This document shows, piece by piece, positions 54,401 through 62,643 of a stretch of DNA of 64,000 nucleotides. The position numbers were made by a program, and so were the translations under genes. The notes under the pieces were generated by a model that made no database searches, was not told the DNA's origin, and saw only the letters and a list, made by a program, of their open reading frames with translations. The first letter of the stretch is position 1. Each line of letters starts with the position of its first letter. Source of the DNA: Nonomuraea fuscirosea (GTDB lineage: Bacteria; Actinomycetota; Actinomycetes; Streptosporangiales; Streptosporangiaceae); contig NZ_PVNG01000008.1 of NCBI RefSeq assembly GCF_003001935.1, positions 248,001 through 312,000 of the forward strand. The letters run 5' to 3'.

Positions 54401-56420
54401 CGACCCCGAGACCGGCACGCTGGTCGGCTCGGTCGAGGTGCCGCCCACCGGCGGCTGGCAGACGTTCACCGACGTCACTCTCGACCTGACGGAACCGCCG
54501 TCGGCGAGCGGGCCGCTGTACTTCGTCGTACGCAAGCCCACGAACGCGGCCGACGACGCCTACCTGATCAACGTCAACTGGGTCGACTTCGTCGGCAAGG
54601 GCGCGACCGACAACCAGCACCCGGTGGTGACCGCGACGGCCACCCCGGTGACGGGCGTCGCCCCGCTCCAGGTGGCCTTCACGGCGACGGCCACCGACCC
54701 CGAGGACGACCCGCTCACCTACAAGTGGAACTTCGGCGTGGCCGGCGCACCCGAGCCCACCACCGCCGAGGCGAGCCACACCTACACCGCGCCGGGCACC
54801 TACACCGCCGTGGTGACCGTCACCGACGACAAGGGCGCCTCGGCCACCGCGCAGGTCCAGGTCAAGGTGGACGCCCAGGCCACGGTGTGCTTCACCGGCC
54901 GGTCCGACGACTTCCTCGGCGACCAGCTCGACCGTGACCGCTGGTCCGTCGTCCGGGAGAACCAGGACCTCAAGGTCGAGGACGGCAAGCTGGTGATCCC
55001 GACCTCGACCACCGACATCTACAGCACGGGCGGCAACACGCCGAACATCGTGCTGCAGCCGGCCCCCTCGGGCGCCTGGACGGCCACGGCCAAGCTCACG
55101 CTGGACGCGCGGGACGCGTACCAGCAGGCGGGCCTGGTCATCTACGGCGACGACGACAACTACGCCAAGATGGTGCTGCAGGCGCGCTCGACCTCGGGTC
55201 CCGACCACGCCAGCCGCATCTTCCAGTTCATCAGGGAGGAGAACGCCGCCCCCAACGAGGTGTCGGAGAGCAACACGGCCTCCCTCGGCGACGCCTACCC
55301 CGACACCGTGTACGTGCGGTTCGTCAGCGACGGCAGCACCATCACCGCCCACTACTCCTCCGACGGCAGCACGTTCACCGCGATGCCGCAGACCAAGTCG
55401 CTCACCGGGATCACCAGCCCGAAGATCGGCCTGATCTCGCTCGCCGGGGCCAACCACCCGGTGGTGGACGCGGCCTTCGACTGGTTCCACATCACGCCGG
55501 ACGACACGGCGACCGCGCCCGCCCCGGACGACGAGTTCGACGGCACCGCGCTCGACACGTGCCGCTGGAGCGCGGTCGTGCGCCCCGACGCCACCGCCGC
55601 GCGGGTGAGCGGCGGCAAGCTGGAGCTGGACACCACGACGGGTGACATCTACGGGACCACCAACACCGGCCCGAAGAACCTCATCCTGCAACCGGCCCCG
55701 GACGGCGACTGGACGCTGGAGACCAAGCTGGACGCCTCGGCGCTCAACGAGCAGTACCAGCAGGGCGGCCTGATGGTCTACACCGGCGACGACGACTACG
55801 TGAAGCTCGACTTCCTCACCACCAACTCGCCGGGAGCCACGGTGGCGCGGGCCATCGAGCTGCGCAGCGAGGTCGGCGGCACTGTGCAGAGCCCGCAACC
55901 GCAGGCGAACAACCTCACCGGCGGCGAGTGGCACCTGCGGCTGAAGAAGGAGGGCGACACCTTCACCGGCTCCTACTCCTCCGACGGCCAGACCTGGACG
56001 GACCTGTCCGCTCCGGTGGAGAACAGCGCCGTGGCCGAAGACGCGAAGGTCGGCGTCTACACCATCGGCACCAACCAGACGGCCTCGAAGACGGTCACGT
56101 TCGACTTCTTCCGCCTGACCGGGGCGGCGCAGGTCGAGCTGGCGGTCTCCGCCGCGTCCCGCTGCGTCGGCACCTCGGCGTACGTGGCTGTCACCGCCGT
56201 CAACACCTCCGAGACGGCGGCGACGGTGACGCTGACCACGCCGTACGGCACGAAGACCGTGGCCGGCGTGGCCCCGGGCAAGCAGGCGTACCAGTCCTTC
56301 AACAGCCGGGCCGGGCAGATCGACGCCGGCACGGTGACCGTGAAGGGGACGGCGACGATCGGCGGCCAGGAGGTCACCTCGTCGTACGACGCCGCGTACC
56401 CGGCGCTCGACTGCGGCTGA
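51408..56420 (+). CDS. Giant secreted ThuA/glucose-sorbosone-dehydrogenase/PKD/CBM protein
   Basis: 1670 residues, secreted (Arg-rich n-region RGRRLRRRAV, hydrophobic core, cleavage near SAEA at about 55). Domains in order: ThuA/trehalose-utilisation-like (about 62-285, YKVLVFSKTTGFRHDSIPEG), glucose/sorbosone dehydrogenase beta propeller (about 295-725; CCHHGGG at about 405), PKD (about 725-808), CBM6-like (about 918-1061, EHIAFIQDGDWWSFDP), second PKD (about 1068-1155), two DUF1349/laminin-G-like sugar-binding domains (about 1165-1360 and 1375-1570) and a terminal Ig-like domain. It should bind polysaccharide and oxidise or rearrange its sugars outside the cell. ATG 51408 follows GGAAGG. 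Confidence 0.9.
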   Translation: MSPRHRTWARLLRAALSLRGRRLRRRAVTTMALSALVAPLAVPLVPILAAPASAEAATAAEPAYKVLVFSKTTGFRHDSIPEGIAAVQRLGQDNDFAVDTTEDSALFTDQNLAQYKAVIFMSTTGDPLSTQDQKDAFQRYIQNGGGFVGVHAAADSGYTWEWYGKLVGAYFKSHPAIQQATVKVEDPAHPSTKDLPTTWTRTDEWYDYQANPRQTVHVLTSMDETSYTGATMGADHPNTWCQDFDGGRSWYTGLGHMKENYSEPNFLKLLLGGIQTAAGVVKADCSASQSSSFEKVTLDDDTSNPMMVDVAKDGRVFYIDRLGEVKIIKPAGGTVTAADLDVFTANESGLLGLALDPGFDTNHWVYLYYSPTGTNVDRLSRFTVTGDTLDLASEKKILDVPVQRAECCHHGGGMVIDPKTGDLWLGTGDNTNPFASDGYTPIDEQSGRSSWDAQRSAGNTNSLSGKLLRIHPEDDGTYTIPSGNLFAAGTAKTKPEIYGMGFRNPFRIGLDRKTGHIMLGEYGPDANSASATRGPQNTVEWNIVSEPGNYGWPYCVGDNTPYIDFNFATRQSGSAFNCAAPVNDSPNNDGLTSLPPVIPATVWYHYAADPQHFPELRGGAPMGGPVYRDDPDLQSDVKWPAYWDGKAMFGEWNNDKIWSFQLDEDGTELVEMNPILGTLSFKKPMDMKFGPDGALYVIEWGSGFGGDNADSGIYRIEYTKGTRPLIARATADKTDGPLPLAVTFSSEGSRDPDGKPITYAWDLDGDGETDSTDPNPSFTYEEGGDYNAVLTITNPDGRTGTASVAISAGNTRPTVSVDLPPNGSFFEFGDQVKFEVTVTDPEDGTIDCDRVQIQAILGHDSHGHPLDQHKGCEGVLQTQQAGHGEYDNLFYVIEASYADDGANGAKSLTGRGEVLLEPKRKQAEHFSRTGRVSGGTGTDAAGVAAETTSDTQGGNEHIAFIQDGDWWSFDPANLSNLTAIRLRASSGGPGGTVQIRAGDPETGTLVGSVEVPPTGGWQTFTDVTLDLTEPPSASGPLYFVVRKPTNAADDAYLINVNWVDFVGKGATDNQHPVVTATATPVTGVAPLQVAFTATATDPEDDPLTYKWNFGVAGAPEPTTAEASHTYTAPGTYTAVVTVTDDKGASATAQVQVKVDAQATVCFTGRSDDFLGDQLDRDRWSVVRENQDLKVEDGKLVIPTSTTDIYSTGGNTPNIVLQPAPSGAWTATAKLTLDARDAYQQAGLVIYGDDDNYAKMVLQARSTSGPDHASRIFQFIREENAAPNEVSESNTASLGDAYPDTVYVRFVSDGSTITAHYSSDGSTFTAMPQTKSLTGITSPKIGLISLAGANHPVVDAAFDWFHITPDDTATAPAPDDEFDGTALDTCRWSAVVRPDATAARVSGGKLELDTTTGDIYGTTNTGPKNLILQPAPDGDWTLETKLDASALNEQYQQGGLMVYTGDDDYVKLDFLTTNSPGATVARAIELRSEVGGTVQSPQPQANNLTGGEWHLRLKKEGDTFTGSYSSDGQTWTDLSAPVENSAVAEDAKVGVYTIGTNQTASKTVTFDFFRLTGAAQVELAVSAASRCVGTSAYVAVTAVNTSETAATVTLTTPYGTKTVAGVAPGKQAYQSFNSRAGQIDAGTVTVKGTATIGGQEVTSSYDAAYPALDCG

Positions 56421-56432
56421 GACAGAACCCCC

Positions 56433-56460
56433 GGGGCCGGCCGCTGGGCCGGCCGGCCCC
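56433..56460 (+). terminator. Hairpin after the giant secreted protein
   Basis: GGGGCCGGCC (56433-56442) pairs with GGCCGGCCCC (56451-56460) around an eight-base loop; no T run. Probable terminator or attenuator. Confidence 0.7.
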
Positions 56461-56485
56461 GCCCACTCATAGATGGAGCGATCAC

Positions 56486-57121
56486 ATGAGAATCAACAAG
56501 GCCGCGCGGCTGCTCGCCGCCGCGGTGGTGGGTGTCGCGCTCGCCGGCGCCGGCCTGGCCGGTCCCGCCGTGGCCGAGGACGATCCCGAGGACGGCATCG
56601 ACGTGTCGGTGACCATCGAGCCGGGCACCACCACCGGCCAGGTGTCCATGACCGTCGCCGACAACGGCGGGGTGGCCCTGCAGGAGAGCGGCTCCGACGC
56701 CGCCGCCCGCCAGTTCGTCGGCACCCTGCCGACGGTCACGGTGACCGACACCCGCGATCCCGGGGAGATCCCCGACGGTGACTTCTGGGCGGTCGTGGGC
56801 CAGGCCGGCGAGTTCACCGCGACGGACGGCTCCGCGCCGCCCATCGGCCCGCAGTACCTGGGCTGGCGGCCGCGGCTGCTGAGCGACTCCTCGACCGGCG
56901 CGGTCGCGGCCGGCGAGCCCGTCTCCAGCGTCATCTCCGACGGCTCGGGAGCGCCCACCGTCGGCCTGCAGGGCCAGGAGCTGCTGGTGTCCACGGCGAA
57001 CTCCGCCGACGAGATCGGCACCTGGGAGGTGAACGCCGACCTGGCGTTGCGCACGTCCACCGACGTCGCCGCCGGCGAGTACCACTCGACGCTGACGCTC
57101 TCCCTGTTCAACCAGTCCTGA
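56486..57121 (+). CDS. Secreted WxL-like surface protein
   Basis: 211 residues with a signal peptide cleaved near AVAED (about 31). The mature part is beta-rich and ends DVAAGEYHSTLTLSLFN, which resembles the end of WxL domains (AGTYTSTLTWTL) with the Trp replaced by Leu. The next gene encodes a DUF916-like partner, the usual companion of WxL proteins. ATG 56486 follows ATGGAGCG. Likely cell-wall associated. Confidence 0.7.
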   Translation: MRINKAARLLAAAVVGVALAGAGLAGPAVAEDDPEDGIDVSVTIEPGTTTGQVSMTVADNGGVALQESGSDAAARQFVGTLPTVTVTDTRDPGEIPDGDFWAVVGQAGEFTATDGSAPPIGPQYLGWRPRLLSDSSTGAVAAGEPVSSVISDGSGAPTVGLQGQELLVSTANSADEIGTWEVNADLALRTSTDVAAGEYHSTLTLSLFNQS

Positions 57122-57149
57122 GCCATCTTCCGGGGCGCGGGACGCCATC

Positions 57150-57181
57150 GCCGCCCGGGACCCTGCGGGGTTCCGGGCGGC
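57150..57181 (+). terminator. Strong hairpin between WxL-like and DUF916-like genes
   Basis: GCCGCCCGGGACCC (57150-57163) pairs with GGGTTCCGGGCGGC (57168-57181), one G-T pair, TGCG loop. A 14-bp stem that may partly end transcription and give the WxL-like protein in excess. Confidence 0.75.
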
Positions 57182-57210
57182 CACGACGACGAGACTGGAG
57201 ACATCCTCTG

Positions 57211-58236
57211 TTGACCATCAGCCGTGCGCGGGGCGTCCTCGCCCGCCTCGCCGTCCTCGCCGTCCTCGCCGCCCTGCCGGCCGCCGTCCTGGTGGGGCCG
57301 GCGGCCCCGTCGCACGCCGACACCACCTGGTCGGTCGTGCCGGCCAACGCGGGCGGGCCCGACGGCCGCAGCGTCATCGACCTCGAACTCCCCGGTGGTG
57401 GGCAGGCGGTCGAGCACGTCGCGGTCATCAACCGCTCCACCGAGCCGGTCGAGTTCGGGATCGACGCCAACGACGGCTACCTGACCTCCAAGGGCTACTT
57501 CGACATGCGGCCGTCGGACGTCGCGCCGGTGGACGGCGGCTCGTGGATCACGGTGCCCGAGAAGGTGACCGTCGCCGCCGGCGCCACCTCCGTCGTGCCG
57601 GTGACGGTGTCGATCCCCGGCAACGCGACGCCGGGCGACCATCCCGCCGGAGTGACCGCGTCCCTGGAGACGGTCTCCGGGCAGGTACGGGTCCAGAACC
57701 GGGTGGGCGTCCGCCTGAACATCCGGGTCACCGGCGAATACGTCGCCAAGGTGGCCGTCAGCGGGGTGCGGGCGGAGTACACGGGCTCGTGGAATCCCTT
57801 CGTCCCTGGGACGGTCGAGGTGACGTACACGGTGGCCAACGCCGGAAACATCCGGCTCGTCAGTGACAACCGGGTGGTGTCGTCCACGCTGTTCACCGAG
57901 AACTCCTGGAGCGACCCGTCCGCGGCCAGGGCCAGGGAGCTCATGCCGGGCGGCAGCCGTACGTACGTCGCGCGGGTGGCGGGGGCCTGGCCGCTGGGGC
58001 CGGTCCGTACGACGGTCGTGGCGGTCCCCTCCCTCGCCGGTGCGGCGGTGCCGGACGTCGCCGTGCGGCAGGTGGCGGTCGCCACCACGGTCTGGGCGCT
58101 GCCGTGGCCGCAGCTCGGCCTCGCCGTCCTGCTCGTCCTCGCCTTCTTCGCCCTCCGGCTGAACGCCGCCCGGCGCCGCAGGCGCATCGAAGAACTGATC
58201 AGGCTCGCCCGTGAGGGCAGGCCGCAGGAGACGTGA
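57211..58236 (+). CDS. DUF916-like membrane-anchored surface protein
   Basis: 341 residues. Signal peptide (to about SHAD, 36), a first Ig-like domain typical of DUF916 proteins (VINRSTEPVEFGIDANDGY, GATSVVPVTVSIPGNATPGDH), a second Ig-like domain and a C-terminal transmembrane helix (LPWPQLGLAVLLVLAFFALRL) with a basic tail. In Firmicutes such proteins hold WxL proteins on the wall. TTG 57211 follows GGAGAC. Confidence 0.8.
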   Translation: MTISRARGVLARLAVLAVLAALPAAVLVGPAAPSHADTTWSVVPANAGGPDGRSVIDLELPGGGQAVEHVAVINRSTEPVEFGIDANDGYLTSKGYFDMRPSDVAPVDGGSWITVPEKVTVAAGATSVVPVTVSIPGNATPGDHPAGVTASLETVSGQVRVQNRVGVRLNIRVTGEYVAKVAVSGVRAEYTGSWNPFVPGTVEVTYTVANAGNIRLVSDNRVVSSTLFTENSWSDPSAARARELMPGGSRTYVARVAGAWPLGPVRTTVVAVPSLAGAAVPDVAVRQVAVATTVWALPWPQLGLAVLLVLAFFALRLNAARRRRRIEELIRLAREGRPQET

Positions 58237-58269
58237 GTCTCGTCACCCGCCCTCAGAGGTGGCGGCCGT

Positions 58270-58356
58270 CAACCGGCCCGGACGCCGGCATCGAACCTCA
58301 ACCGGCCCGGGCGCCGGCATCGAACCTCAACCGGCCCGGGCGCCGGCATCGAATCG
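58270..58356. repeat. Three perfect-phase 29-bp tandem repeats
   Basis: CAACCGGCCCGG[A/G]CGCCGGC-ATCGAACCT repeats at 58270-58298, 58299-58327 and 58328-58356 with only one to three differences and no spacers. It lies in the 137-bp gap between two surface-protein genes. No CRISPR character. Confidence 0.92.
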
Positions 58357-58373
58357 CAAGGGAGCCATGTTCC

Positions 58374-59021
58374 GTGAAGAAGGCATCGGCCTACGTCCTG
58401 ACCGTCCTGCTGTCCTGGGCCGGGCTGGTGCTCGGCGCACCGGCCGCCCACGCGCACGGCGGGCCGATCAAGCTGGAGGTGACGGGTGACGGGGCCGACA
58501 ACGTCAACGTGCTCGTGACGTACAAGAAGGACGGCCATCCCGTCACCGAGATCGTCGCGGCGACGCTGACCGCCACCTCGTCCGACGGCCGTGCCTTCGG
58601 CCCGGTCCCGCTCCGGTCGGCCGGCGAGGGCCAGAACCTCTACCGCTCCGCCGAGCCGCTGCCCAGCGGCGAGTGGCGGGTGACGGTGCGGGCGACCGAG
58701 CCGGCCAAGGCGAAGAAGACGGTGAAGGTGAAGGCAGGCGTGGTCGCCGCGCCGGTGGCGGCGACGGCCGCACCGGGCCCGACCGCTCCCGCGCCGGGCC
58801 CGACCACCTCTCCCGCACCGGGTACGACGGCCGCCCCCGCTCCTGGCCAGGCGTCCGCACCCGCCCACCTGCACGAGGCCGCGGCGGGCGCGGCGGGTAA
58901 GACGGACGGGGACGGCGCGATGGGGAGCGTACTGCGGATCGGCGTCATCGTCCTCGCGGCGCTCGCCGCCCTCGCGGCCTGGCTCTTCCTGGCCCACCGA
59001 CACCGGCAGACCCGCCCCTGA
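58374..59021 (+). CDS. Secreted Ig-like protein with C-terminal membrane anchor
   Basis: 215 residues. Signal peptide ending in AAHA (about 27), then a CopC/YtkA-like Ig domain starting HGGPIKLEV (about 28-125), a Pro/Ala/Thr linker and a C-terminal helix (VLRIGVIVLAALAALAAWLFLA). GTG 58374 is chosen: GGGAG lies upstream and the signal peptide starts there; an upstream GTG would translate the tandem repeats. Third gene of the surface block. Confidence 0.78.
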   Translation: MKKASAYVLTVLLSWAGLVLGAPAAHAHGGPIKLEVTGDGADNVNVLVTYKKDGHPVTEIVAATLTATSSDGRAFGPVPLRSAGEGQNLYRSAEPLPSGEWRVTVRATEPAKAKKTVKVKAGVVAAPVAATAAPGPTAPAPGPTTSPAPGTTAAPAPGQASAPAHLHEAAAGAAGKTDGDGAMGSVLRIGVIVLAALAALAAWLFLAHRHRQTRP

Positions 59022-59064
59022 GCAACAGCTCTGAACGGCGTCGTATTGCAACCCAAACTGCAGC

Positions 59065-59532
59065 TTGGCGGTGCTGTGGTGGTGGTTCGCGACCGATGAC
59101 CAGCGCCAGCTTGATCGGCATGTACGCCAGGCTCTTGATCGCTATGAGCAGGCCCTCGCCAGTGATGGCCTCAGCGCTACACCTACACGCCCTTCGGAAA
59201 GCAGCTACGCTCCCACGCTCGATCTCGTTCTTGTAGAGGGCGTCACTGTTCATCCTGACGGAAGGACACTCACCGCCGAGTTCGTCGGGGCACCGATCAC
59301 TGGTCCATGTGGCGCGGCTTACACCGCCCGAGCCGTCGAATCCGAGCATGCGGCCCTGATCGTGATAGAGGGGCACCCTCACGAGCGGGGAAGGATCTGC
59401 CCAATGGTGGGGTATGGCAGACAGGCAGCCGTACGGCTCAGCCGTCCCCTGAACGGGCGCGCGGTGTTGGCGGCCACAACCGGGGATGCCGGTCCCGAAC
59501 CACATGCGCCGACCAGCCACGCTCTCCAGTGA
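59065..59532 (+). CDS. Hypothetical protein, possibly truncated
   Basis: 155 residues from a TTG at 59065, without a good ribosome site. Middle part VLVEGVTVHPDGRTLTAEFVG and PCGAAYTARAVESEHAALIVIE is well formed; the N-terminus starts abruptly in a Trp-rich stretch and the end shows low complexity. It borders the mobile-element relics and may have lost its real start. Confidence 0.5.
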   Translation: MAVLWWWFATDDQRQLDRHVRQALDRYEQALASDGLSATPTRPSESSYAPTLDLVLVEGVTVHPDGRTLTAEFVGAPITGPCGAAYTARAVESEHAALIVIEGHPHERGRICPMVGYGRQAAVRLSRPLNGRAVLAATTGDAGPEPHAPTSHALQ

Positions 59533-59589
59533 GCCATGGTGAGGAACGAACCCTGGATCGTCGATCGCCCGCCCCCAACGTACGGCGTC

Positions 59590-60017
59590 CAGCCATGCAG
59601 TGGCGATCGTAGGGCTGCCTCTGTGCGGCGGTGTGGCGTGCCTGAAGGACTGTCCCAAGGCCAAGCGCACTTCCGGCCGTAAGCTCAAGCTCCACCAACA
59701 AGCCCAAGAGGCCGAGAAGGAAGCGGCGGGGGAGCGCTGGCAGGCGTCTGGTGCCACCCGGACGGACGCCCCATAGACGCCGGTCAGGACTGGGATGAAT
59801 GGAAAACTCCTCCGCGTGGCCGAGGCCGACAAGGACGCCCGTGTCCACGACGCCCGGCACACGGCCGCGACGCTTCTCATCGAGCAGGGCGTGGGCATCA
59901 GCGTCGTTCAGGAGATTCTCGGCCACTCACAACTGACCACGACCAAGCGCTAACCCACATCACAGCGACACTTTCGACCGAGGCAGCAGCTCGCATGGGC
60001 CGCGCGTTCTGGTGCTA
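59590..60017 (+). pseudogene. Tyrosine recombinase (phage/ICE integrase) C-terminal remnant
   Basis: Conserved catalytic sequence remains: VHDARHTAATLLIEQGVG (HxxR box) and VVQEILGHSQLTTTKR. The nucleophile Tyr is lost because one base is missing in AAGCGCTAACCCACATC; restoring it gives KRYTHI and a sensible tail to the TAA at about 60015. Further upstream PIDAGQDWDEWK and GERWQASG can be read only by changing frame. The gene is dead. Confidence 0.85.
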
Positions 60018-60090
60018 ACTGCAACTGAAAATGCAACTGGGCGGGCTTCCAGATCATGGAGATCAGGGAGTCCGCCCAGGTCATTGTGGG

Positions 60091-60133
60091 TAGGGCGCCC
60101 GGGGCTCGAACCCGGAACCTACGGATTAAGAGT
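60091..60133 (-). other. Attachment-site relic: 3' half of tRNA-Lys(CTT)
   Basis: On the minus strand, anticodon loop CTCTTAA, stem TCCGT, T arm CCGGGTTCGAGCCCCGG and acceptor GCGCCCTA can be read, but the 5' half of the tRNA is missing. This is what integration at a tRNA-Lys gene leaves at one end, and it lies right behind the dead integrase. Confidence 0.8.
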
Positions 60134-60317
60134 CGCGAGAGTTTATGTCAACCCATGCCTCGGTGCGCTGAATTGTGTCACTCCGGCTACAAATGTCGGG
60201 TCTCAAAATGTCCAAGAATGCCGCCTGATGTTGGGGCGTATCGCGGGCCGAAGAGCATGTAACGAGCATTTTGATCATGGTGACGCTGGCGGCGCCCAGC
60301 GGCATCCTTGGCGGCTT

Positions 60318-60980
60318 GACCGCCGGCTCAACCTCGCCTTGAACACCGTCAAGAAGTATGCCCGCGCCCCACGGTTCGAGCAGTTGATCGGCGGCGCGAA
60401 ACGGGATACCACGCTGGTCGACCCGTTTCGCGACCACCTGCGCAGCCGCCGGGCCGCCGAACCCGGCGTGCCCGTGCAGACTCTGCTGAAGGAGATCAAG
60501 TCGATGGGGTATCAGGGCGGCTCCACGCTGCTGTATCGCTACCTGGGCCAAGGACGCGCCGAAGCCGCCCAGCCGCCGCCCTCGGCCCGCCGGGTCGCCA
60601 TCTGGATCATGACCGACCCGGCCCACCTCAGCGCTGGCCGCGCGGTCCGGCTGCAGGAAGTGCTGGACGGCTGCCTGGAGTTGAAGCAGGCCACCGAGCA
60701 CGTACGCACCTTCGCCGACCTGCTCACCCAGCGCCAGGGACACCGGCTCGACGAGTGGATCAACGAAGTCCGCGCCAGCGAGCTTCGACCCCTGCGCTCC
60801 TTCGCCGAAGGACTGCTTATCGACCACGACGCCGTCGTCGCCGGACTCACGCTGCCCTACAGCAACGGCCCCACCGAAGGCGTGATCAACAAGGTTAAAT
60901 CACTGAAACGGCAGATGTACGGGCGAGCCGGTCTCGCCCTGCACCGCAAACGAATACTTCTCACCATTGCTAGAAACTGA
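60318..60980 (+). pseudogene. ISL3-family transposase, N-terminal truncation
   Basis: About 220 codons from RRLNLALNTVKKYARAP to the stop match the HTH and DDE C-terminal part of ISL3 transposases (LPYSNGPTEGVINKVKSLKRQMYGRAGLAL). The zinc-finger N-terminus and its start are absent. The 3' end overlaps the start of the next transposase relic by 14 bp, an element-into-element junction. Confidence 0.85.
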
Positions 60981-61652
60981 GCGTTACCACGGGAATCTTG
61001 GCAGAGCCAGTGAAGCGACCGTGAGACGCATCCTGCGTTCGCGCCGACACGGTCCGGCTCCTCGAAGCTTCGACACCTCCTGGTGGACATTTCTACGCCT
61101 GCAAGCGAAGGGGTTGTTGGCCTGCGACTTCTTTCACGTCGATACGATCTTCTTAAAACGCCTGTACGTGTTGTTCGTGATGGAGGTGGAAACACGCCGC
61201 GTGCACGTCCTGGACGTGACTGCCAACCCCACCGGCGTATGGACCACTCACCAAGCCCGTAATCTGTCATGAACCTCGGGCAGAAGGCCGACTCGTTCCT
61301 CATTCGTGACCGGGACGCCAGGTTCACCGCCGCCTTCGACGAGATCTTTACCGGCGAGGGTGTCAAGGTGATGAAGACGCCACCGCAGACGCCCCGAGCC
61401 AATTGCTACGCCGAACGCTGGGTGCGCACCGTCCGAGCCGAATGCACCGACCGCATGCTCATCTACGATGAACGCCACCTGCGATCATTTCTCCCCGAAT
61501 ACACTGAGCACTACAACTCGCACCGTCCGCACCAGTCCCGCCAGCAATTCCCACCCGATCAAGACGAGGGAATCGTCGTGCCGAAGGAGGGGCCGATTCA
61601 GCAGCGTAAGGTGCTCAGCGGAGCGATCAACGAGTACCGCCGAGCGGCCTAA
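60967..61652 (+). pseudogene. IS481/IS3-type integrase-core transposase, frameshifted
   Basis: Two pieces in different frames: HVDTIFLKRLYVLFVMEVET (first catalytic Asp) to QARNL, then DRDARFTAAFDEIF (second Asp) and ANCYAERWVRTVRAECTDR (Glu). A one-base loss near 61265 separates them. The N-terminal HTH is missing, cut at the ISL3 junction. Confidence 0.87.
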
Positions 61653-61673
61653 TTGATGGGAAGAAACACCAGC

Positions 61674-61796
61674 TCAGACTATGTGCATGAGTTTTGAAGC
61701 GGTGCAGGCGCCTCCGATGGCCGTGCCGCGGGCGCGGGCGGATTCGTGGCCTTCCAGGGTGCGGTCGCGGATGTATTCGGCCCGCAGAGAGATTCG
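61674..61796 (-). pseudogene. Serine resolvase fragment
   Basis: About 40 codons read leftward give LRAEYIRDRTLEGHESARAR followed by GTAIGGA, the long helix E region of serine recombinases. Catalytic domain and DNA-binding end are missing. Confidence 0.6.
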
Positions 61797-61887
61797 GTAC
61801 GGGATCCGGCGGTAAGGGCGACATACCTCCGCCATACCGCGTCTCCGTATGGTCTCACCTAGACGGGAAATCAACGGAGGGAACCAT

Positions 61888-62334
61888 ATGAAGAGCATGC
61901 GTGCCGCGCTCGTCGTCGGGGCCATGGGGGCCGTGGCCATGATGGGCGCGCCCGCGTCGGCGTCGGTGACCGCGTTCGCCTCGGCGTCCACGCCGGCGGC
62001 GTCGGTGACCACGTCGGCAGCCGAAGCCCTCGTCGCGACCTGTTCGAAGGGGTCCTACAGGCTGAAGGTGATCGTCACCTACATCAACACGACGTTTGGG
62101 CACCGCTTCAGCCGTGTCCACTGGACGGCCTCCGGAGGCCCCACCACGGTCAAGGTCAGCCTCGTCCAGGACCGCGGCGGCCTTCCGGACGCCGAGTTCC
62201 TGGCGACCGTGATCACGGGCAACTCCGGCAGCAGGGCGATCTCGGCGACCCGGCCGATGGCGCATCGGGTCTTCGTAAAGCTGGCAGGTAGGAACGGTGT
62301 CACGAGCTGCGTCGGGCAAAGCGGCGTCGTCTGA
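61888..62334 (+). CDS. Small secreted protein
   Basis: 148 residues. Signal peptide (MKSMRAALVVGAMGAVAMMG, cleavage near ASA), then a Thr/Ala-rich stretch and a beta-rich domain with two Cys (VATCSKG and TSCVGQ), probably one disulfide. ATG 61888 follows GGAGGGAACC. No known family. Confidence 0.75.
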   Translation: MKSMRAALVVGAMGAVAMMGAPASASVTAFASASTPAASVTTSAAEALVATCSKGSYRLKVIVTYINTTFGHRFSRVHWTASGGPTTVKVSLVQDRGGLPDAEFLATVITGNSGSRAISATRPMAHRVFVKLAGRNGVTSCVGQSGVV

Positions 62335-62346
62335 TCCCGACCGCTC

Positions 62347-62378
62347 GGCGCCCGCCGTCGCGAGAGACGGCGGGCGCC
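62347..62378 (+). terminator. Terminator hairpin
   Basis: GGCGCCCGCCGTC (62347-62359) pairs perfectly with GACGGCGGGCGCC (62366-62378), six-base loop, 13 bp after the secreted-protein stop. No T run, as is usual in actinomycetes. Confidence 0.8.
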
Positions 62379-62643
62379 GGAGGTCAGGGCGAGGGGGAGT
62401 TCGAGGTCGGGATCACCAACGCCGGCCGAGGGCACCAACTGCGTGATCAAGACCATCGCTCGAGACGCCTACGCGACCACCCGACGATTTCGCGGATGGC
62501 TCAACCCCGCTTAACTTCGAAGAGCCGACATATCCAGCCTATGCCGGCCCATACCGGAGACATACCGGGGCCTCCTAAGCTCAGCGATGAATCCTCCAAT
62601 TTGGGCGATCGCAGGACAGAACGGGACCACGTAAGGGGACTCG
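62379..62643. other. Intergenic stretch with declining GC
   Basis: No supported gene. GC falls steadily towards the two six-cysteine genes, which suggests foreign DNA. A short frame around 62425-62515 ending RRFRGWLNPA could be a fragment but I cannot identify it. Confidence 0.35.

Noticed and set aside
51504..55934. 1476-codon open frame antisense to the giant secreted protein
   Set aside because: Composition (Val/Gly/Arg/Asp/His) is that of a complement of GC-biased codons; no domain or ribosome site, and the sense strand is fully accounted for.
58270..58356. CRISPR array
   Set aside because: The 29-bp units are directly adjacent with no spacers and no cas genes are near.
60091..60133. 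Functional tRNA-Lys gene
   Set aside because: Only the anticodon loop and 3' half can be drawn; the D arm and 5' acceptor strand are missing.
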